Assembly: GCA_009869945.1 (NCBI GenBank)
Contig: WIXG01000292.1
Coordinates: 1-64,000, forward strand
Source: Mesaphorura yosii
Taxonomy: Eukaryota > Arthropoda > Collembola > Poduromorpha > Tullbergiidae
Length of the DNA: 64,000 bases
Reading direction: 5' to 3'
Program-made: the position numbers and the translations under genes
Notes under the pieces: model-generated
Database searches by the model: none
The model's input: the letters and a program-made list of their open reading frames with translations, nothing else
What the model was told of the DNA's origin: nothing
Part shown: piece by piece, positions 33,759 through 45,863 of the stretch
Numbering within the stretch: position 1 is the stretch's first letter
How the letters are laid out: every line of letters begins with the position of its first letter

Positions 33759-35511
33759 CTATTTGCTTGAGTTCCACATCCACTTGTTCTTACTTAAGCA
33801 AATTGGGGATTTGTCGTTCAACTCTTCGTTGGGCTCCCAGTCGATTTCGTTGTCTGCCGTGGGTGATGGCTCCGGTGTCTGCTCTGCGTAGTGGAGCATC
33901 GGGCACAATCTGCAGAGAAAGGAGGGGTTCTCCACAAATTCACCGGTGTTCCGCCAGGCAAAGTACGAATTGTAGAGGGTCGCGTTCGAGGCGAGCAGTT
34001 GCACGTACTCGGCCAACTCTTTCGGAGATTCAAAGTCTTCCACGTGAATGTGCGAGTTTTGGGGCGCCAGAGTGTGGTAATCGTCCTGCCGGGCTCCCAT
34101 CACAATGGGAACGAGGTTATTGCTCAGTGCATGGCGAAAAAACACATGTGAGATGTACTCTCGGCAGTTGACCTTCTCAAACGCCAAGTAGAAGAGGTAC
34201 TCGGGACCAATTTTCGCCGCACACTTTGTCTCGCTTGTGCATATCCGCCGAAACTCCTCTTTCTCTGCACACCGGCCATAGACATCGACGGACACGAACT
34301 CCTGAAGCGCCTTCACGTATCCCAGGCGATTGTTCCATGCCTTACAATTCGGAACGTAGACAGCGATCATTTTCGTCCTTCCAGCGGTGTAATCTCGTTC
34401 TGTACACAAATTTTTTGTGAAATTCATATCTCTTGGCAATGGCGTATCCTGCTTTTGCTCACCTTGAGATTTCGACCTCACGTCAGGGTCGTAATAGACC
34501 CATTTTGCGTGCTTGCGTGGAATCAGAGACTGACTCCAGTATGTGTTGATGTACTGGGCCGGTCTGTCAAGATGAAGGCGACGTATGAGCGGAGGCTCGG
34601 CCGAGTATTTGTACCAGGGAATTTCAAACGGAGGGCTCGGCTCGAAATTCGGAATCGGGTCCTCGTCCTCGTATGACGCGATGGCATCAGTCGGCGTCTC
34701 GGCCCAATCTTGCGGGAGTGCAGACACGAGGTCGCACCGAGGCTGAAACTCCTTTATGTGAGGAGCGAGCAGACTGTCGAAGCAGCCAACGAGTTGCTTC
34801 TGCTGTCGAGATTGTTTAGAGAGCGCCCATACTGGCCAGGGCTTGAAGCTACCGAGAAAGATTGATTTGTTCTGAAAGAGAAACAATCCAATTCGCATCT
34901 TTAATAAAATAAGAATCCATTCTTCAACTGATCGATTCTATTACGTGATTATGTTTCGCCTTCGCCTTATCGTCGCGACCACCATGTGATCTGATAAAGA
35001 ACTGAATGATGAGCTGCATCGTCCACACCAGTTGACCCACAATGCGATCATCACTGGGAGAAGCGAAGTCTTGATTTCCCCACAACTCGTAGGCGCTGAA
35101 GTTGAAGAATGTCGGCGGGTCGTCTCGCCAGGCTGGTTGTTGTCTCTTCAGCCACGATTTTAGTTCCCAGTACTTTAGTATCAGCTTACGTTCGATGTCG
35201 CTGGCTGTGAACTGCTTTCCACGCTCTTGCAGCAGGTAAAATTTGTTAATCAGTGTTCCATCGTCGTGCACATTTCCATCACCCAGGAATGCTTCTTTAT
35301 GAAACGGGTCCGGTTCTTCAGAGCCCAGAATCGTGTACTCCGCGTCGTAAGATTCCTGAACAGAATCTCGAACTTCACTGAAGAACGACTGAAATGTTTG
35401 AGTCGCATACTGACTTCGACCACCCACGTAACAAACACTGAACACGGCGGCAGCGCACAGGAGCAAAAGGAGGAGCAGGATCACTCTTCTTCGTCTTTTG
35501 TATCTTCCCAT
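33759..35511 (-). CDS. alpha-1,3-fucosyltransferase-like (GT10)
   Basis: Exons 35511-34945, 34871-34463 and 34399-33759; 538 residues, longer than most GT10 enzymes (350-450). It begins MGRYKRRRR, then an anchor helix (VILLLLLLLCAAAVFSVCYV) and a long stem. The GT10 domain shows VPNCKAWNNRLGYVKAL, VSVDVYGRC, LFYLAFEKVNCREYIS and VPIVMGARQDDY, with YNSYFAWR near the end. The family's strongly conserved FENS..DYITEK reads F-E-K-V-N-C-R-E-Y-I-S-H-V here, so the Thr-Glu-Lys used for donor contact is lost and activity or specificity may be altered. The intron 34400-34462 is 63 bp, a multiple of three without stops. Predicted Golgi type II enzyme using GDP-fucose. Confidence 0.82.
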
Positions 35512-36156
35512 TCTTGTTCTCAATAAGCCTGATTTGTCACGACACGTTGATCACGACGCGAATTGAGGACGACATTTGAGTCACAGCCACCGTCACAGCC
35601 CGCTTGACAAGAACTCGAATCTCTTGTCAGAGTGAGTTTTATCATTCGGTGGAGCACAATTTCCTGCTCTGAAATTGCAACAAGTCAGATAAGGATTCGC
35701 GGTTTGGGAACTCGCGTTGTCAGGCACACCGGCACAATAGCAGCTCATCTCGTGCGTCATGTATCATCTGAGTACCCGCTTATCAGGCGTAAAATTTATA
35801 ACAGTGCTCATTCGTATTAAGGGGCAATAAAAAATTTCAAGGCAGCAGACAGTGTGAAAACTTTCCACTCAGTCTTTGTCAATTAAGTAGGACAATTCAC
35901 TCAGACGGTGCCTTTGGAATCAAATCAGAGAGCGATGCTCACTGAATCACGAGTCTGATGCCAGGTAATGGTATGACAAGTTGACAGACGCTCCGGATGT
36001 GGAATGACAGAAAAAATATCTGAATGTACAAATTTTTTTTTATTTCTCGTACATTTAGTTTTTATTTCACATTTTTCTATAAATTCTTTGCGTAAAGAGA
36101 CTAGAAAAAATATGAACGCGAATCCTAAACCGTCTGCCGGCCTACGAAGACAGCAA
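35512..36156. other. intergenic region
   Basis: About 640 bp upstream of the GT10 gene and downstream of the METTL27-like gene. It contains the GT10 promoter. No further gene or repeat is visible. Confidence 0.4.
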
Positions 36157-37332
36157 TCAATCGTCGGCCAAGACTTGAAAGTTGTAGACGACTCCATTCT
36201 TATTGAACGAATACTCGGGCACAACTGTGCGGCTCACCTGAAAGGGGAAACGAATCTCAGTTTGTAGGCCAGCGTAAAATACTAGGTAAGCAAGATGCAT
36301 GCAAAACGAGTTTTGATGATTACGCACCCGCGTCCAGCGTCCCTGCTCCTGTAAAGCGTTCATGGATGGCTCGAGTTTCCCGACGTATTCCTTGACGTAC
36401 GTGAGATACTCTTCGCGCATCACGATGAACACGGTGCCGCCTGGTTTGACGATGCGAATCATTTCATCAAAGGCTGAGATGGGAATGTGACCTTCACCCA
36501 TGCCCCCAGCAATCACCAGACTGTCGTACGTATCTACGCAGCAGCAGTTATAAAGCATAAACTCATTTCCTCATATTTCGATATGGTGCGAAACACGCAT
36601 TTGCCGTTTGCACTCACTGTTTTCAATATTTGCGACTTTTGCGTAGCCGATTGGGCTCTCGTACGTCTTCTCATAAATCCCACGTCCGATCAGCACCTGC
36701 AGCATGCCGTTCGATGGTTCCAGGGCGTCAATGTGTCTATGACAGAATTGTCTGATTAATACGGCGTGTAATATGCGATGGTGCAATGAAATGAAACTGC
36801 TTATTCATGGTGCTTACTTGAAGCCGAGTTTATCCAGCTCATAGCCCACTCGCCCGGTGCCAGCGGCGACGTCGAGCACTCGAATCGTGGCGCGATCTGA
36901 TTCTGACGTGTAGTAGAGACTCATGGCGTTGGCGGCGATCTGTGGCCCGTTGTAGCGCCCGGGGCATAAATCCTGCCAGGCCCAAAAGGGAAAGCTCCGT
37001 GAGATCGTGTCATCACGTAAAGCATGGACACATCCGTCCATTACATTACATTGCATTGAATCATTGCCTTATTGTGCTCGTACCTCGTCATAATTATTCG
37101 CCCACTCACTGTACGCCTTGATCATCTCCTCGTGCGATATTCCCGTCTGGTGCGTCTTGTAATTGCGGAGGTAGGCCTTAGAGTCTTGATCCGCTACGTT
37201 CACAAAGCCCTCAATCGGTTTCTTGGCCACTGCCTCTACAAAGTCGGACTTGTGTTCGTGACCGTTGACATGGACTCCGTTCATCTCGACTCCATTCTCG
37301 GCGTGTGTGTGTGCATGTCCATTTTGTGCCAT
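36157..37332 (-). CDS. METTL27-like SAM-dependent methyltransferase
   Basis: Exons 37332-37084, 36972-36818, 36736-36618, 36533-36328 and 36237-36157; 269 residues, all phases consistent. A His/Asn-rich N-terminus (MAQNGHAHTHAENG) precedes a class I methyltransferase fold. Motif I is VLDVAAGTGRVGYEL, motif II is HIDALEPSNGML, and the post-motif strand is YDSLVIAGGMGEGHIPISAF, followed by MIRIVKPGGTVFIVMR. The order and the GEGHIP segment match the vertebrate METTL27 (Williams-Beuren region 27) group, cytosolic proteins of unknown substrate. No signal or membrane segment is seen. Confidence 0.85.
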
Positions 37333-38410
37333 TGTGAGCGGAACCCGGGCGTAATTTAATTGCAATTAGTGAAATACTTCAGACACGGATGAGAGGATTG
37401 ATCGATCGATTACATCGACGGAAGACTTACTGTCGTGCTGCACTGAATTTACTTTATAGCCTAGACTGAAAGCAACGCTGACTCTCGAGTCAGCCTGGCT
37501 CAAGATCACTTCAATAGTCAACTCGTACAAAAGCATTGCGTAATGGTACGTTAAAGTTAAGACTTTAATACAGGCTAACAAACTACGTTCACTCGGCAGG
37601 AAATCGATGACCAATCAGACAATAAGCAAAGAACGAGTCATGTCGTTAATGTTAATGTTACAGAGGCAAACAAACATGTACCGATAAAAGGTCTCAACTT
37701 CGCTTGCGTGGGTCGAAACGTAGAGAGATAAGAAATGAGGTTAATCCATCTCCGCACGAGACAGCCAAGTGCACAAGCGTGTTCGAGTCGGGGGCATTGC
37801 GAGTGGAAAAGTCAGGTCGCGTTTTTGCCTCATCGCAAGTGCCGATTGAATGAGATAAGTCTCAGATAAAGTAAGTTGGCTTGTCACATTAATTCAGCAA
37901 TTCCGTGGAAAGCCGAATAATGAAATGAAATCAATAATGAATAATGAATCATCTCGCGAATTATGCTGGCTGGTAACGGCTATCTTACCTGACGCAATAA
38001 AAATTTCCACTTGCGTAGATTGCTTACCCGTGCGAAATAAATGCTGTCATTTCACCTGCCAAATTGGAATGGAATTTGGGTATATCATTTTTGCGTTCTA
38101 ATTTGAGGTTTTGACGTGAATGTAAAATATGAAACAGCTAATTTTTGCGTAAAAAATTATTTGAACTCGGTCAAATTTTTATTTTGATCTATTTGGCCTT
38201 GAAGAACTTTTCCTTCCGTATGGTTAGCGCCTTTTTTTGAGGCTTGAAATCCAAAGCCCTGTAATTTGGCAAATGCATTACAATTTTACTAATTAAGTCG
38301 TTAATAATTCACATGAATACAGTCAATAATGGGATGACTGCTGATGAACAGTAAATGAACAACTGAGGCCGAGTGGCACCATTTTTCAATTCAACGCAGT
38401 TGGCTGTTTC
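37333..38410. other. divergent intergenic region
   Basis: About 1.1 kb between the starts of the METTL27-like gene (minus) and the gustatory receptor (plus). No exon or repeat seen. Confidence 0.4.
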
Positions 38411-39827
38411 ATGCAAGGTGGCTCAATGGAGCTGCCAACAAACGCCAAAGTTAGCCCAAGCGTCAAGGGCAAGGGCCCGGCTGACCCGGGCCAATACTCC
38501 GAGCATACGTTTCTTAGTTCGGTTCTGAGTCCAATATTCACTTACGGACGAATTTCCCTCGTCATTCCTTTCAAAGTCGCCCACAACGATGCAGAGTACA
38601 AATTTGAGTCCACGCGGAGTCGCCGCTGGCTGTGTTTTGCGTTTACCGCCTTCCTGGTCCCGTACTGGTTTCTTCGGACGCGGACTCAGCGCGGTGTGGA
38701 GGTCAACTTCAACATTCTCAACACGCTCAAGGTTCTCGTGTACACTTTAATGTGCATATACGCCATTTGTGGCATGGCAAAAATTCCACCGTGTACAAGT
38801 TCGTGGAAAGAAATCTTTGAGAGTGCTGTCGGCATTGAGCGACGATGGACAGCGCTTCTCGGCGGAAGTGGAAAGCCAACACAACACCAACGGCGTGAAC
38901 GGTGTCAGCGCTTGATGGGTGGAATTCTTGGTGTTTGCTTATGTCTGTTCGGATTCTTTGGTGCATGCTTGCATTACTCGGTGCTTGTCGAGGTTCGGGG
39001 CTCGGCAGGATGGGGCCATAGCCAAGCCATATGCCTCTTGAATATGTTCACGGAAGTGGAAGATGAGGAGCTACTCAAGCGTAAGCATTTTCATAAACAA
39101 GGAGACTGGCATTATTCCTTGTTTTTTTTGTACTTCACATTTTGTACGCATTTTTACTGCAGAGCCGGTCGTCGTTCAAAGTGCGCTGGCGGTGCTCGCC
39201 TTCACGTTGGAGATTTTCTGCTGGAATACGTGGTATTTCTTCGACACACTTCGCATGACTCTTGCCATAATTGTTTGGTTTTACTTCCGAAGTCTGTCCA
39301 ACGCATCCAAGACAGGTTCCATCTCCCATTCAGACTTGGACCAAGTAGTTGATCTCCACATGAGCATGTGCGACCTCCTCCGTCGCATAAACGATCTCCT
39401 GTCGTCAGTCACATTCTTCGGTGAAGTGTCCATGCTCTTTTTCCGCTTCTACTACATCAATTATATCGTAGGAGGCTTCGATCCGGATCCGTTCTCATTT
39501 AACAATATTGCCTTCGCCATTTATTACACGCGAACACTGCCTATCCTCCTCTTTGCAGCGGACGCGAGTGCCAAAGCCCATGATTTGGCGTCCTGGGTCG
39601 AGCATACCTTCGCAACAGACTACAATAATGAAATAAGTGGGGGCAAACTGACTCGGAAGTGGTCCGTGTTCATTGCTCAATTATACGGCGAGCGTTCCGC
39701 CATCGGATTCAAGGGCCTGAACTATTTTACTATAACGTACCAATTCTTGGCCACGGTCGTGAGCCTCCTGCTGACGTACTGCGTGGTGCTACTCCAGTTC
39801 ATGAAGGAAAAGCCGCAGATTATGTAA
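38411..39827 (+). CDS. gustatory receptor (7TM_7 family)
   Basis: Exon 1 is 38411-39080 and exon 2 is 39163-39827 (phase 1); 444 residues. Seven hydrophobic segments can be picked out, among them WLCFAFTAFLVPYWF, LVYTLMCIYAICGM, GILGVCLCLFGFFGACL and FLATVVSLLLTYCVVLLQF. The C-terminus carries TYCVVLLQF, the TYhhhhhQF signature of the arthropod gustatory receptor family. The N-terminus is intracellular in this family and here is about 70 residues, with the conserved-looking LSPIFTYGRIS. MELPTN five codons later is an alternative start. The ligand cannot be inferred. A TMEM184 gene follows on the same strand. Confidence 0.85.
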
Positions 39828-40108
39828 CCTGGAAGAGGAAAGTTCCTTTCTGCTATGAATTGTACAATTCCAGATTCAATTCAATTGTACATTTAATTCA
39901 TTCATTAACTACTGCATAGTGAACGTGTTCTGAGCACGTTTATTGACAGTGACTTTCAAAACAACCACAATACCCTTATCTTATCTTGGTGATTCACGAA
40001 GCGCATGACTGCAAGAAGTCCTGGACTGCACCTGTGCGCCAGTCAGATGTCTAGACGTCGTAGGTAACAAACCCAGGCCGTGCCAGACCTCAGAACACGA
40101 TCGAGACC

Positions 40109-41567
40109 ATGGGTCCAGCAAAGAGCGCCGCCTTAGGTTCGTCGGAGTCGGCCTCGTCGTCCAGTTGCTCCACCTGGCTCGGCAACTGGCGACTGTGGAT
40201 CCGCGCATTCTGGATCAGTATCTACGCTCTGTTTCTGCTGCTGGCTGTGCCATCGCTCGTGCTAGACTGCGTCTACACACAAGTGACAGGCTCGTTGCCG
40301 AAGATCCAGCTGATTGGAGGCCTCTTTGCACTCGCAACCATCCCAATCAGCTTCTGGGAAATCGTCCAGCATCAGATTCACTTTACCAAGCCGTACCTGC
40401 AGGGGCACCTCATCCGGATTCTGTGGATGGTGCCAATCTACTGTGTCGATGCCGTAAGCATTTAAAACCTCGCTTGATGGTAATGATTAACGAAATCTCT
40501 TCTTGTGCCAGTGGTTCGGACTGATTTACCCGGAAGACAGCATCTACATGAACTCCTTACGAGACTGCTACACGGCCTACGTTATCTACAACTTTATGAA
40601 GTTCCTGCACAATTATCTCAACTCGGAGGGCGACTACGAGAGCAGTCTGAAGGACAAGGCGCCGGTGAAGCACTTGCCACCCTGCTGCTGCCTCCGACCC
40701 TGGGAAATGGATCAGACCTTTGTGAGGAGAGTCCACAACGGAATTCTGCAGTTCATTGTGGTGCGCCCAATCACGACTGCAGCCGCCTTGTACGTCCACC
40801 GCCCTGCCCTGCCTTGGACTGGTAAGTCAAAGGCCTAACTGCTGCTTTCTGTTCGCAGTATCTGCGAAATGCTTGGCGTCTACGGCGAGAATGAGATGCG
40901 GCTCGACGTGGGTTTCCAATACATCATGCTTATCAACAACTTGTCGCAAATGGTGGCCATGTACTGCCTCGTCTTATTCTACAAGGCGAACCGAGCTGAG
41001 CTTGCACCCATGAAACCAATTGGCAAATTTGTCTGCATCAAGTTTGTGGTGTTCCTGACCGTCTTGTAAGAATTTAACTCCATAAATATTAAAGGCCCTT
41101 CTGCGCTTTACGAAATACATATTTGCTTTTGCAGTCAGTCTGGGATCATTGGAATGCTGGTGAACTTTGGCGTGATTCAGCTCATATTTGGAATAGAAGA
41201 TGGAGGAGAAATTAAACTGATCTCGTCTTGTCTCCAGGATTTCCTGATCTGCATTGAAATGTTCTTCGCCGCCATTGCCCATCATTACGTATTCACGTAC
41301 AGGCCGTACGTTGAGCCGGACTTCGAGGACCTGTGGTGGTGCGAGGGCCTGGCTCGAGCTTGCGGGAAAGGCGGGCAGATGTACTCGAGCCTGGACTCTG
41401 ATGAAGATGTCATGCCCGGTGAACGGGATCGTCTTCTTTCGGCAGCTTCGGAAATTTTGCGAAATGGGCTGCCCGGCAGCAAGCGACGGGCAGGCGTAGG
41501 CGTGGAATGGGTGAACAACAACAATAATAATAACAATGCGTGTGCGGTTGTGAGGCCTGATCACTGA
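40109..41567 (+). CDS. TMEM184: TMEM184 homologue
   Basis: Exons 40109-40453, 40512-40789, 40859-41065 and 41135-41567; 420 residues. It belongs to the TMEM184 / organic solute transporter alpha superfamily (DUF300), seven-pass proteins of plasma membrane and endosomes. Matching blocks: FWEIVQHQIHFTKPYLQGHL, IRILWMVPIYCVDAWFGLIY, RDCYTAYVIYNFMKFLHNYL and the Cys-rich CCCLRPWEM. NGILQFIVVRPITT and QDFLICIEMFFAAIAHHYVF also match. The C-terminal tail is hydrophilic and ends in a poly-Asn run (eight Asn) encoded by an aac/aat microsatellite at about 41514-41539. Human TMEM184A has been described as a heparin receptor; the role in this animal is unknown. Confidence 0.9.
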
Positions 41568-42041
41568 CCGGAGAAATCGGTCGATTTGTGTACACGGGGG
41601 TACTACGAGGCGAAAATTACATGAATTTGCAACTCTGAAATCAATTTCTTACTTGAGAATCATGACAGGATCACTTCAAATCTTCGTCCTTCTCTAAGCA
41701 CTTTACACGAAAGCAAACTCATAAATCAGCGCATAAAATTATTCCTAGTCTCTCATGACAAAATGTCAAAACCCCAATGCAATTTGTCAATTAAATAAAA
41801 TGGTTATCACCGACCGCTTCAATTTGGGACTCTGAAATGACAACCGCTGCTGTCAATACCTCTCTAACAATTCAATTCCTGCAATTCAGACATTCGAGTG
41901 TTATTTTTATGTCACACCCTAAATTAAATTGGCATTGTGACGTTGACATTACTCGGTTTTGGAATACCTTTACCTGAAATTTAGGTATTTAGGTCAGTTT
42001 GTGCATGAATACTGCCCTCATAGAATTTGCTTGATGGCGAA
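41568..42041. other. intergenic region
   Basis: About 470 bp, AT-rich, with an aataaa at about 41796. No exon seen. It holds the ionotropic receptor promoter. Confidence 0.4.
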
Positions 42042-43825
42042 ATGGGCTTTAAAACGATCCAGATTGCTTTCCTGTGCTTTGCATTACCCAATTTCTCAAT
42101 AATTGGTGCCAGCTCCAGAGATTCAAGCCTCCTGGGCGCAGATTTTGACGGCGCGCTCTTTTCTCAAAACAAAACCCCGCCAGAGTATGTTAGAATCACA
42201 TTTGTGACATTCGAACCGGAAATTGCCACAATTGCATGTACTTCACACAGCGCAAGTGGGCATCATTCCTTGCAGATTTTGGGTGAACCGCCAAGCCTGG
42301 CCACTCCCGACTACCAGATCTTTGCATACGTGCAAGATTCCGTGAATTTCACGTAGCTGAATGACACGCAGAAACACTCGTAGAACTAGCTGGGCTAATT
42401 CCAACCATTCTCTGGTCATTTCAGGGCGACGTTCTACCCGGCCAATACTTGGGCCTACTTCAATTTAAGTACCCACACTTGGGATGGAATGGGTGGATCT
42501 TTGGAACGAAATGAAGCTGACTATACTGCAAATGCGGGATACATGCTACCAGAGCGTGTGGCCAGTTTCAGATTCTTGGCGACGGGCTACAAAAATAAGT
42601 TAACTCGTAACGTCGATGGATATTCTGAATAAAACAGAGTTCGATAATTCTTGTTCTCGTTTGTAGACTCTCAGCGTATTTTCATGTGCCACCACGAACA
42701 CTGGACGGATACAGCGATGTGATTTGGAGACCATTTGCCAGAATTTGGATGCCGTTTGTAGGATTCATGGTCGTCGCCGTCTGTGTTCTAAAACTTTTGT
42801 ACTCTGTGCCCGTGTCCGATGCACTGACACTCACTATTGGCAATATTTCTCAACAAGGTAAGCATAGTTAGAGTCTCAGGACAAGGAATCTTCTCTGAGG
42901 CTCAATGACTCCTATGACTCTCACATGTCAAAGGAACTACTAAAAACACTCTACGGCAACCAGACACCAATGCTTTATCAGCTTCGACACGCCTTGTCCT
43001 GCTTGTCCTCTGCATAAGCTTTTACGTGATAAACGACCACGTGGCGGCCTCACTCATCTCGAAATTCACATCCCAGTACCGTACAATTTCCAGTCTCCAG
43101 GATTTAGTCGATGAGGGCTACGAATTCGGAGTGCTCGAAGATTCCTACTTGAGAATATCGTACGGTGGGAATTTTGTACGTGAATCAGTACAGACAGGCA
43201 CAATTTACTAAAATTCTAACTCCGTAAACCGCCCTTATGAATGATTTTTTTTACAGGAGCTTTACAACGGAGGAAATCAGGTGTTGGCTCAGGCGATGGA
43301 CCGACCAGCATACGTGAATCTGAGCACAGGGCTCCAAATGGCGATCACGAACCATAAATTCGCATTGCTGACTGAAATCGATGTGCGCGACGCATTTGAG
43401 AGCCTGACATCATCTTCCTCTACCCTCGACGGCAAATTCGACGTATTTTGCGATTTGCTTCGTGAAGTGGTAGTAGAATTCCGTCCAATGTGGTCCAGCC
43501 AATTCGTGAGGAAAGGATCCGGCCTATCAAACTCTATAAATGTTGCGTGAGTAGTGCAGAAAGAAGGAACTCGTTTACTGTCTTTTGACCTGCAATATTT
43601 GATGCACGCAGAATGATTGGAATGTGGGCGAGCGGAAATACGAAACGGGTTTGGACGTGGCAGGAGCAGGCTCAGGTCAACGCCAGACCGACCTGTCGGA
43701 ATCTGGTGGACTCAACAATTCACATTACGCAAGTGCAGAGTCTGTGTCTCATCTTCGTTGTTGGTGCACTCACCTCTGCTGCATGCTTCATGTTGGAATT
43801 GCTCATTCACTCTCATCACGCGTGA
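42042..43825 (+). CDS. divergent ionotropic receptor (IR, iGluR-related)
   Basis: Six exons: 42042-42352, 42425-42598, 42667-42857, 42934-43175, 43257-43546 and 43612-43825; 473 residues in consistent phase. A signal peptide (MGFKTIQIAFLCFALPNFSI) is followed by a reduced S1 region with N-glycosylation sites. The first membrane helix follows VIWRPFARIW (MPFVGFMVVAVCVLKLLYSV). The second helix region shows STRLVLLVLCISFYVINDHV and AASLISKFTSQYRTISSLQDL, the usual start of S2 in IRs. Helix 3 is SLCLIFVVGALTSAACFMLE near the C-terminus. There is no amino-terminal domain, as in divergent arthropod IRs, and the canonical ligand residues of glutamate receptors are not evident. Likely a chemosensory ion-channel subunit. 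Confidence 0.78.
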
Positions 43826-44244
43826 AATGATCAGTTTCTCGTCCACAGGGAGTAGTGCAACGACATTTTGAATCGACGCATGATTGAATAGCACTCCGAA
43901 CTTCGAATTGCTGTTTGGGAGATTTGAATCGAATAAATTCATAGCCTAAGTCGAGTCACTGATTTTGGTGATTCATTTCGCTAATTTCTACTAATCAGTT
44001 AAATATTGATTTACACCTGCTGTGGTTAAGATCAAGCTATTTCATAACGTCTATCGTCTTTGTATTTCGCACGTGCTTATTTCGTCGAATCATCTTTAAT
44101 TACACGTCACTGGATTATTCAACCAGGACGTGTAAGTTAATTCTTTTGAAAGGAAGCCTTTTAAATCGCCATTTGTTGTAATTCCTCTTGAAGAGTACTT
44201 GATCGTATCCCGATTAATTGCTATGGACGGTACCGCAAATCAAA

Positions 44245-45009
44245 ATGATAAGTTCCACTGAATGCAGTTTGGTTCGCTTCCGAGAAACTTTTGGTAATCT
44301 ACATTCATGCTCAAGCATGCTTTATTTATCGGGTCAGCAAGGATCAGGAGTCATTCCACTCCCAACTGGAAGTACCCTGATCGCTGTCCCAGGCCCCTCT
44401 ACTTCGTCTGGTTCAGGCCATTCTATGCATGCAAACCATAGCTCTTGGACAGTTCAAGTAAATGTTCCTGGGACATCTAATCGTGGTGTTGGTCGATGTC
44501 GCGGACGTGGTGGAGTCAGCATTGGACCTGGACCTCTTCCAGCACATTTAACCTACGAAGCAGGTGCTATAGTTTGGGTAAGGCGCTGTTTGACCTTCTA
44601 CGATCTAATGAACTTGCTGGGGCAGGAAGTAACTGGTGTTTGAGGTATATGGATATAGCATGGAGCAGTGTATGACAGATATCCGGATGGATGGACCGCA
44701 AGAAAAGAAGCTCGGGCTGGTCAAACTCCTGCGGGTCGAGCAATCGTCATGGTGGAGTGGGAAGAAGATCCAACAACTGGAGCAACGGCCCACTTCATTC
44801 AACCGACTATGATGTGGCATGCCATATATTTGGAGTCTTTCTTATCCAAAAGGGAGAATCGTAACCTTGCAATGGAATATGTTGGGCTTCGATATCTTGT
44901 TGAGAAGTTGATGGAGAATGCAGACGGAGGAACAGAAGAGTAAGCATGTATCCAGAATAGCAATTTCAATTCAGAGACTAACCTCTCTTTTAGTGAAGTG
45001 TTTAGTTAA
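44245..45009 (+). CDS. hypothetical protein with Gly/Arg-rich segment
   Basis: Proposed exons 44245-44577, 44659-44939 and 44994-45009 (209 residues); without the last splice the frame ends at 44943. The N-terminal part is low complexity (Gly/Ser/Pro, then NRGVGRCRGRGGVSIGPG). The C-terminal part looks like a compact domain: HGAVYDRYPDGWTARKEARA, VMVEWEEDPTTGATAHFIQP, then a helical YLESFLSKRENRNLAMEY. No family recognised. The start is uncertain; in-frame codons continue upstream and an acceptor-like gggtcag occurs near 44337. A mobile element begins about 120 bp downstream. Confidence 0.5.
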
Positions 45010-45126
45010 TCCAGCTTTCATTCTTGTTAGTTCAGTGTGCGTAATAATATGATACTATGTCTACCGAAAAAATTCTCCCTGTTCGCTTTCGGGTAATAAA
45101 AATGTGATGAAACAGCACACAAGATA

Positions 45127-45863
45127 CAGTCAGGCAAATTAATACTAGGACATTAGTAGCATCCACTGGGTAACGGTATCGTGGCTAAAAAGGACCTTAT
45201 TCAGTTTGGGCTATATAAAGATACCACATTCCATGCATACCGGTGCATAGCCCTCACCGAGACACACAATATTGTGTATAAGACTGGGGTCGAATTCATT
45301 CTTATTCTCGAGATACGAGACAAAGTCTGATTTTTATGGTCCTCTATGTAATATTGTGTGTCTCGGTGAGGGCTACCCACTCATATGCACGGATGTTGAA
45401 AATAACGTGTAGCCCAAATTCCTACAGGACTGAATAAGGTCCTTTACTGAAATTTCACAAAGGTGGTCTCGCTTCGTTCAAAATTTTATGTAGATCATGA
45501 ATACATATCCACTTATTAACTACTGACCGGTTAAAACATATTTGGAGGACAAAAACAAAAAAACGAGAAAATATGGCAAAAAATTATACCAGATATGACA
45601 TTTAAACGCAGTATTATACTTGGAACTTATGTGTGTCGTGTTGTCCTAATAATAATTATGCTCGAAATTTTGATTATTTCCTAATTTTGAATTTGTCACT
45701 TACTCAGCAACATATTTTCGAGATCTGAGGCCGGATTCTAGTTCCGCACAAATTTTCGAATAAACTGACACCTAGTTCGGCTGGGTTTACTCAAATGACA
45801 AAGTAAAAAAAATGGACCTGTCAATAGATGGCGCTTGTGTCCTAGTAATTATTTGGCTGACTG
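45127..45863. mobile_element. non-autonomous Tc1/mariner-like element, 737 bp
   Basis: The ends are inverted repeats: CAGTCAGGCAAATTAATACT at 45127 and, read on the other strand from 45863, CAGTCAGCCAAATAATTACT. Both continue AGGACA, and similarity reaches about 45 bp. Each end is flanked by the dinucleotide TA, the target duplication of Tc1/mariner elements, and the terminal CAGT...AGGAC form is typical of that superfamily. No transposase frame lies inside, so the copy depends on another element for movement. It contains a separate foldback (45189-45445). Confidence 0.82.
45189..45445. repeat. long imperfect inverted repeat (foldback) inside the element
   Basis: The left arm carries aaaggaccttattcagt (45189) and agccctcaccgagacacaca (about 45249). 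The right arm carries their complements in mirror order: tgtgtgtctcggtgagggct (about 45354) and actgaataaggtccttt (to 45445). A spacer of about 75 bp lies between the arms. The arms are about 80-90 nt, so RNA across it would form a long hairpin. It is either a MITE nested in the larger element or part of its internal structure. Confidence 0.85.
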
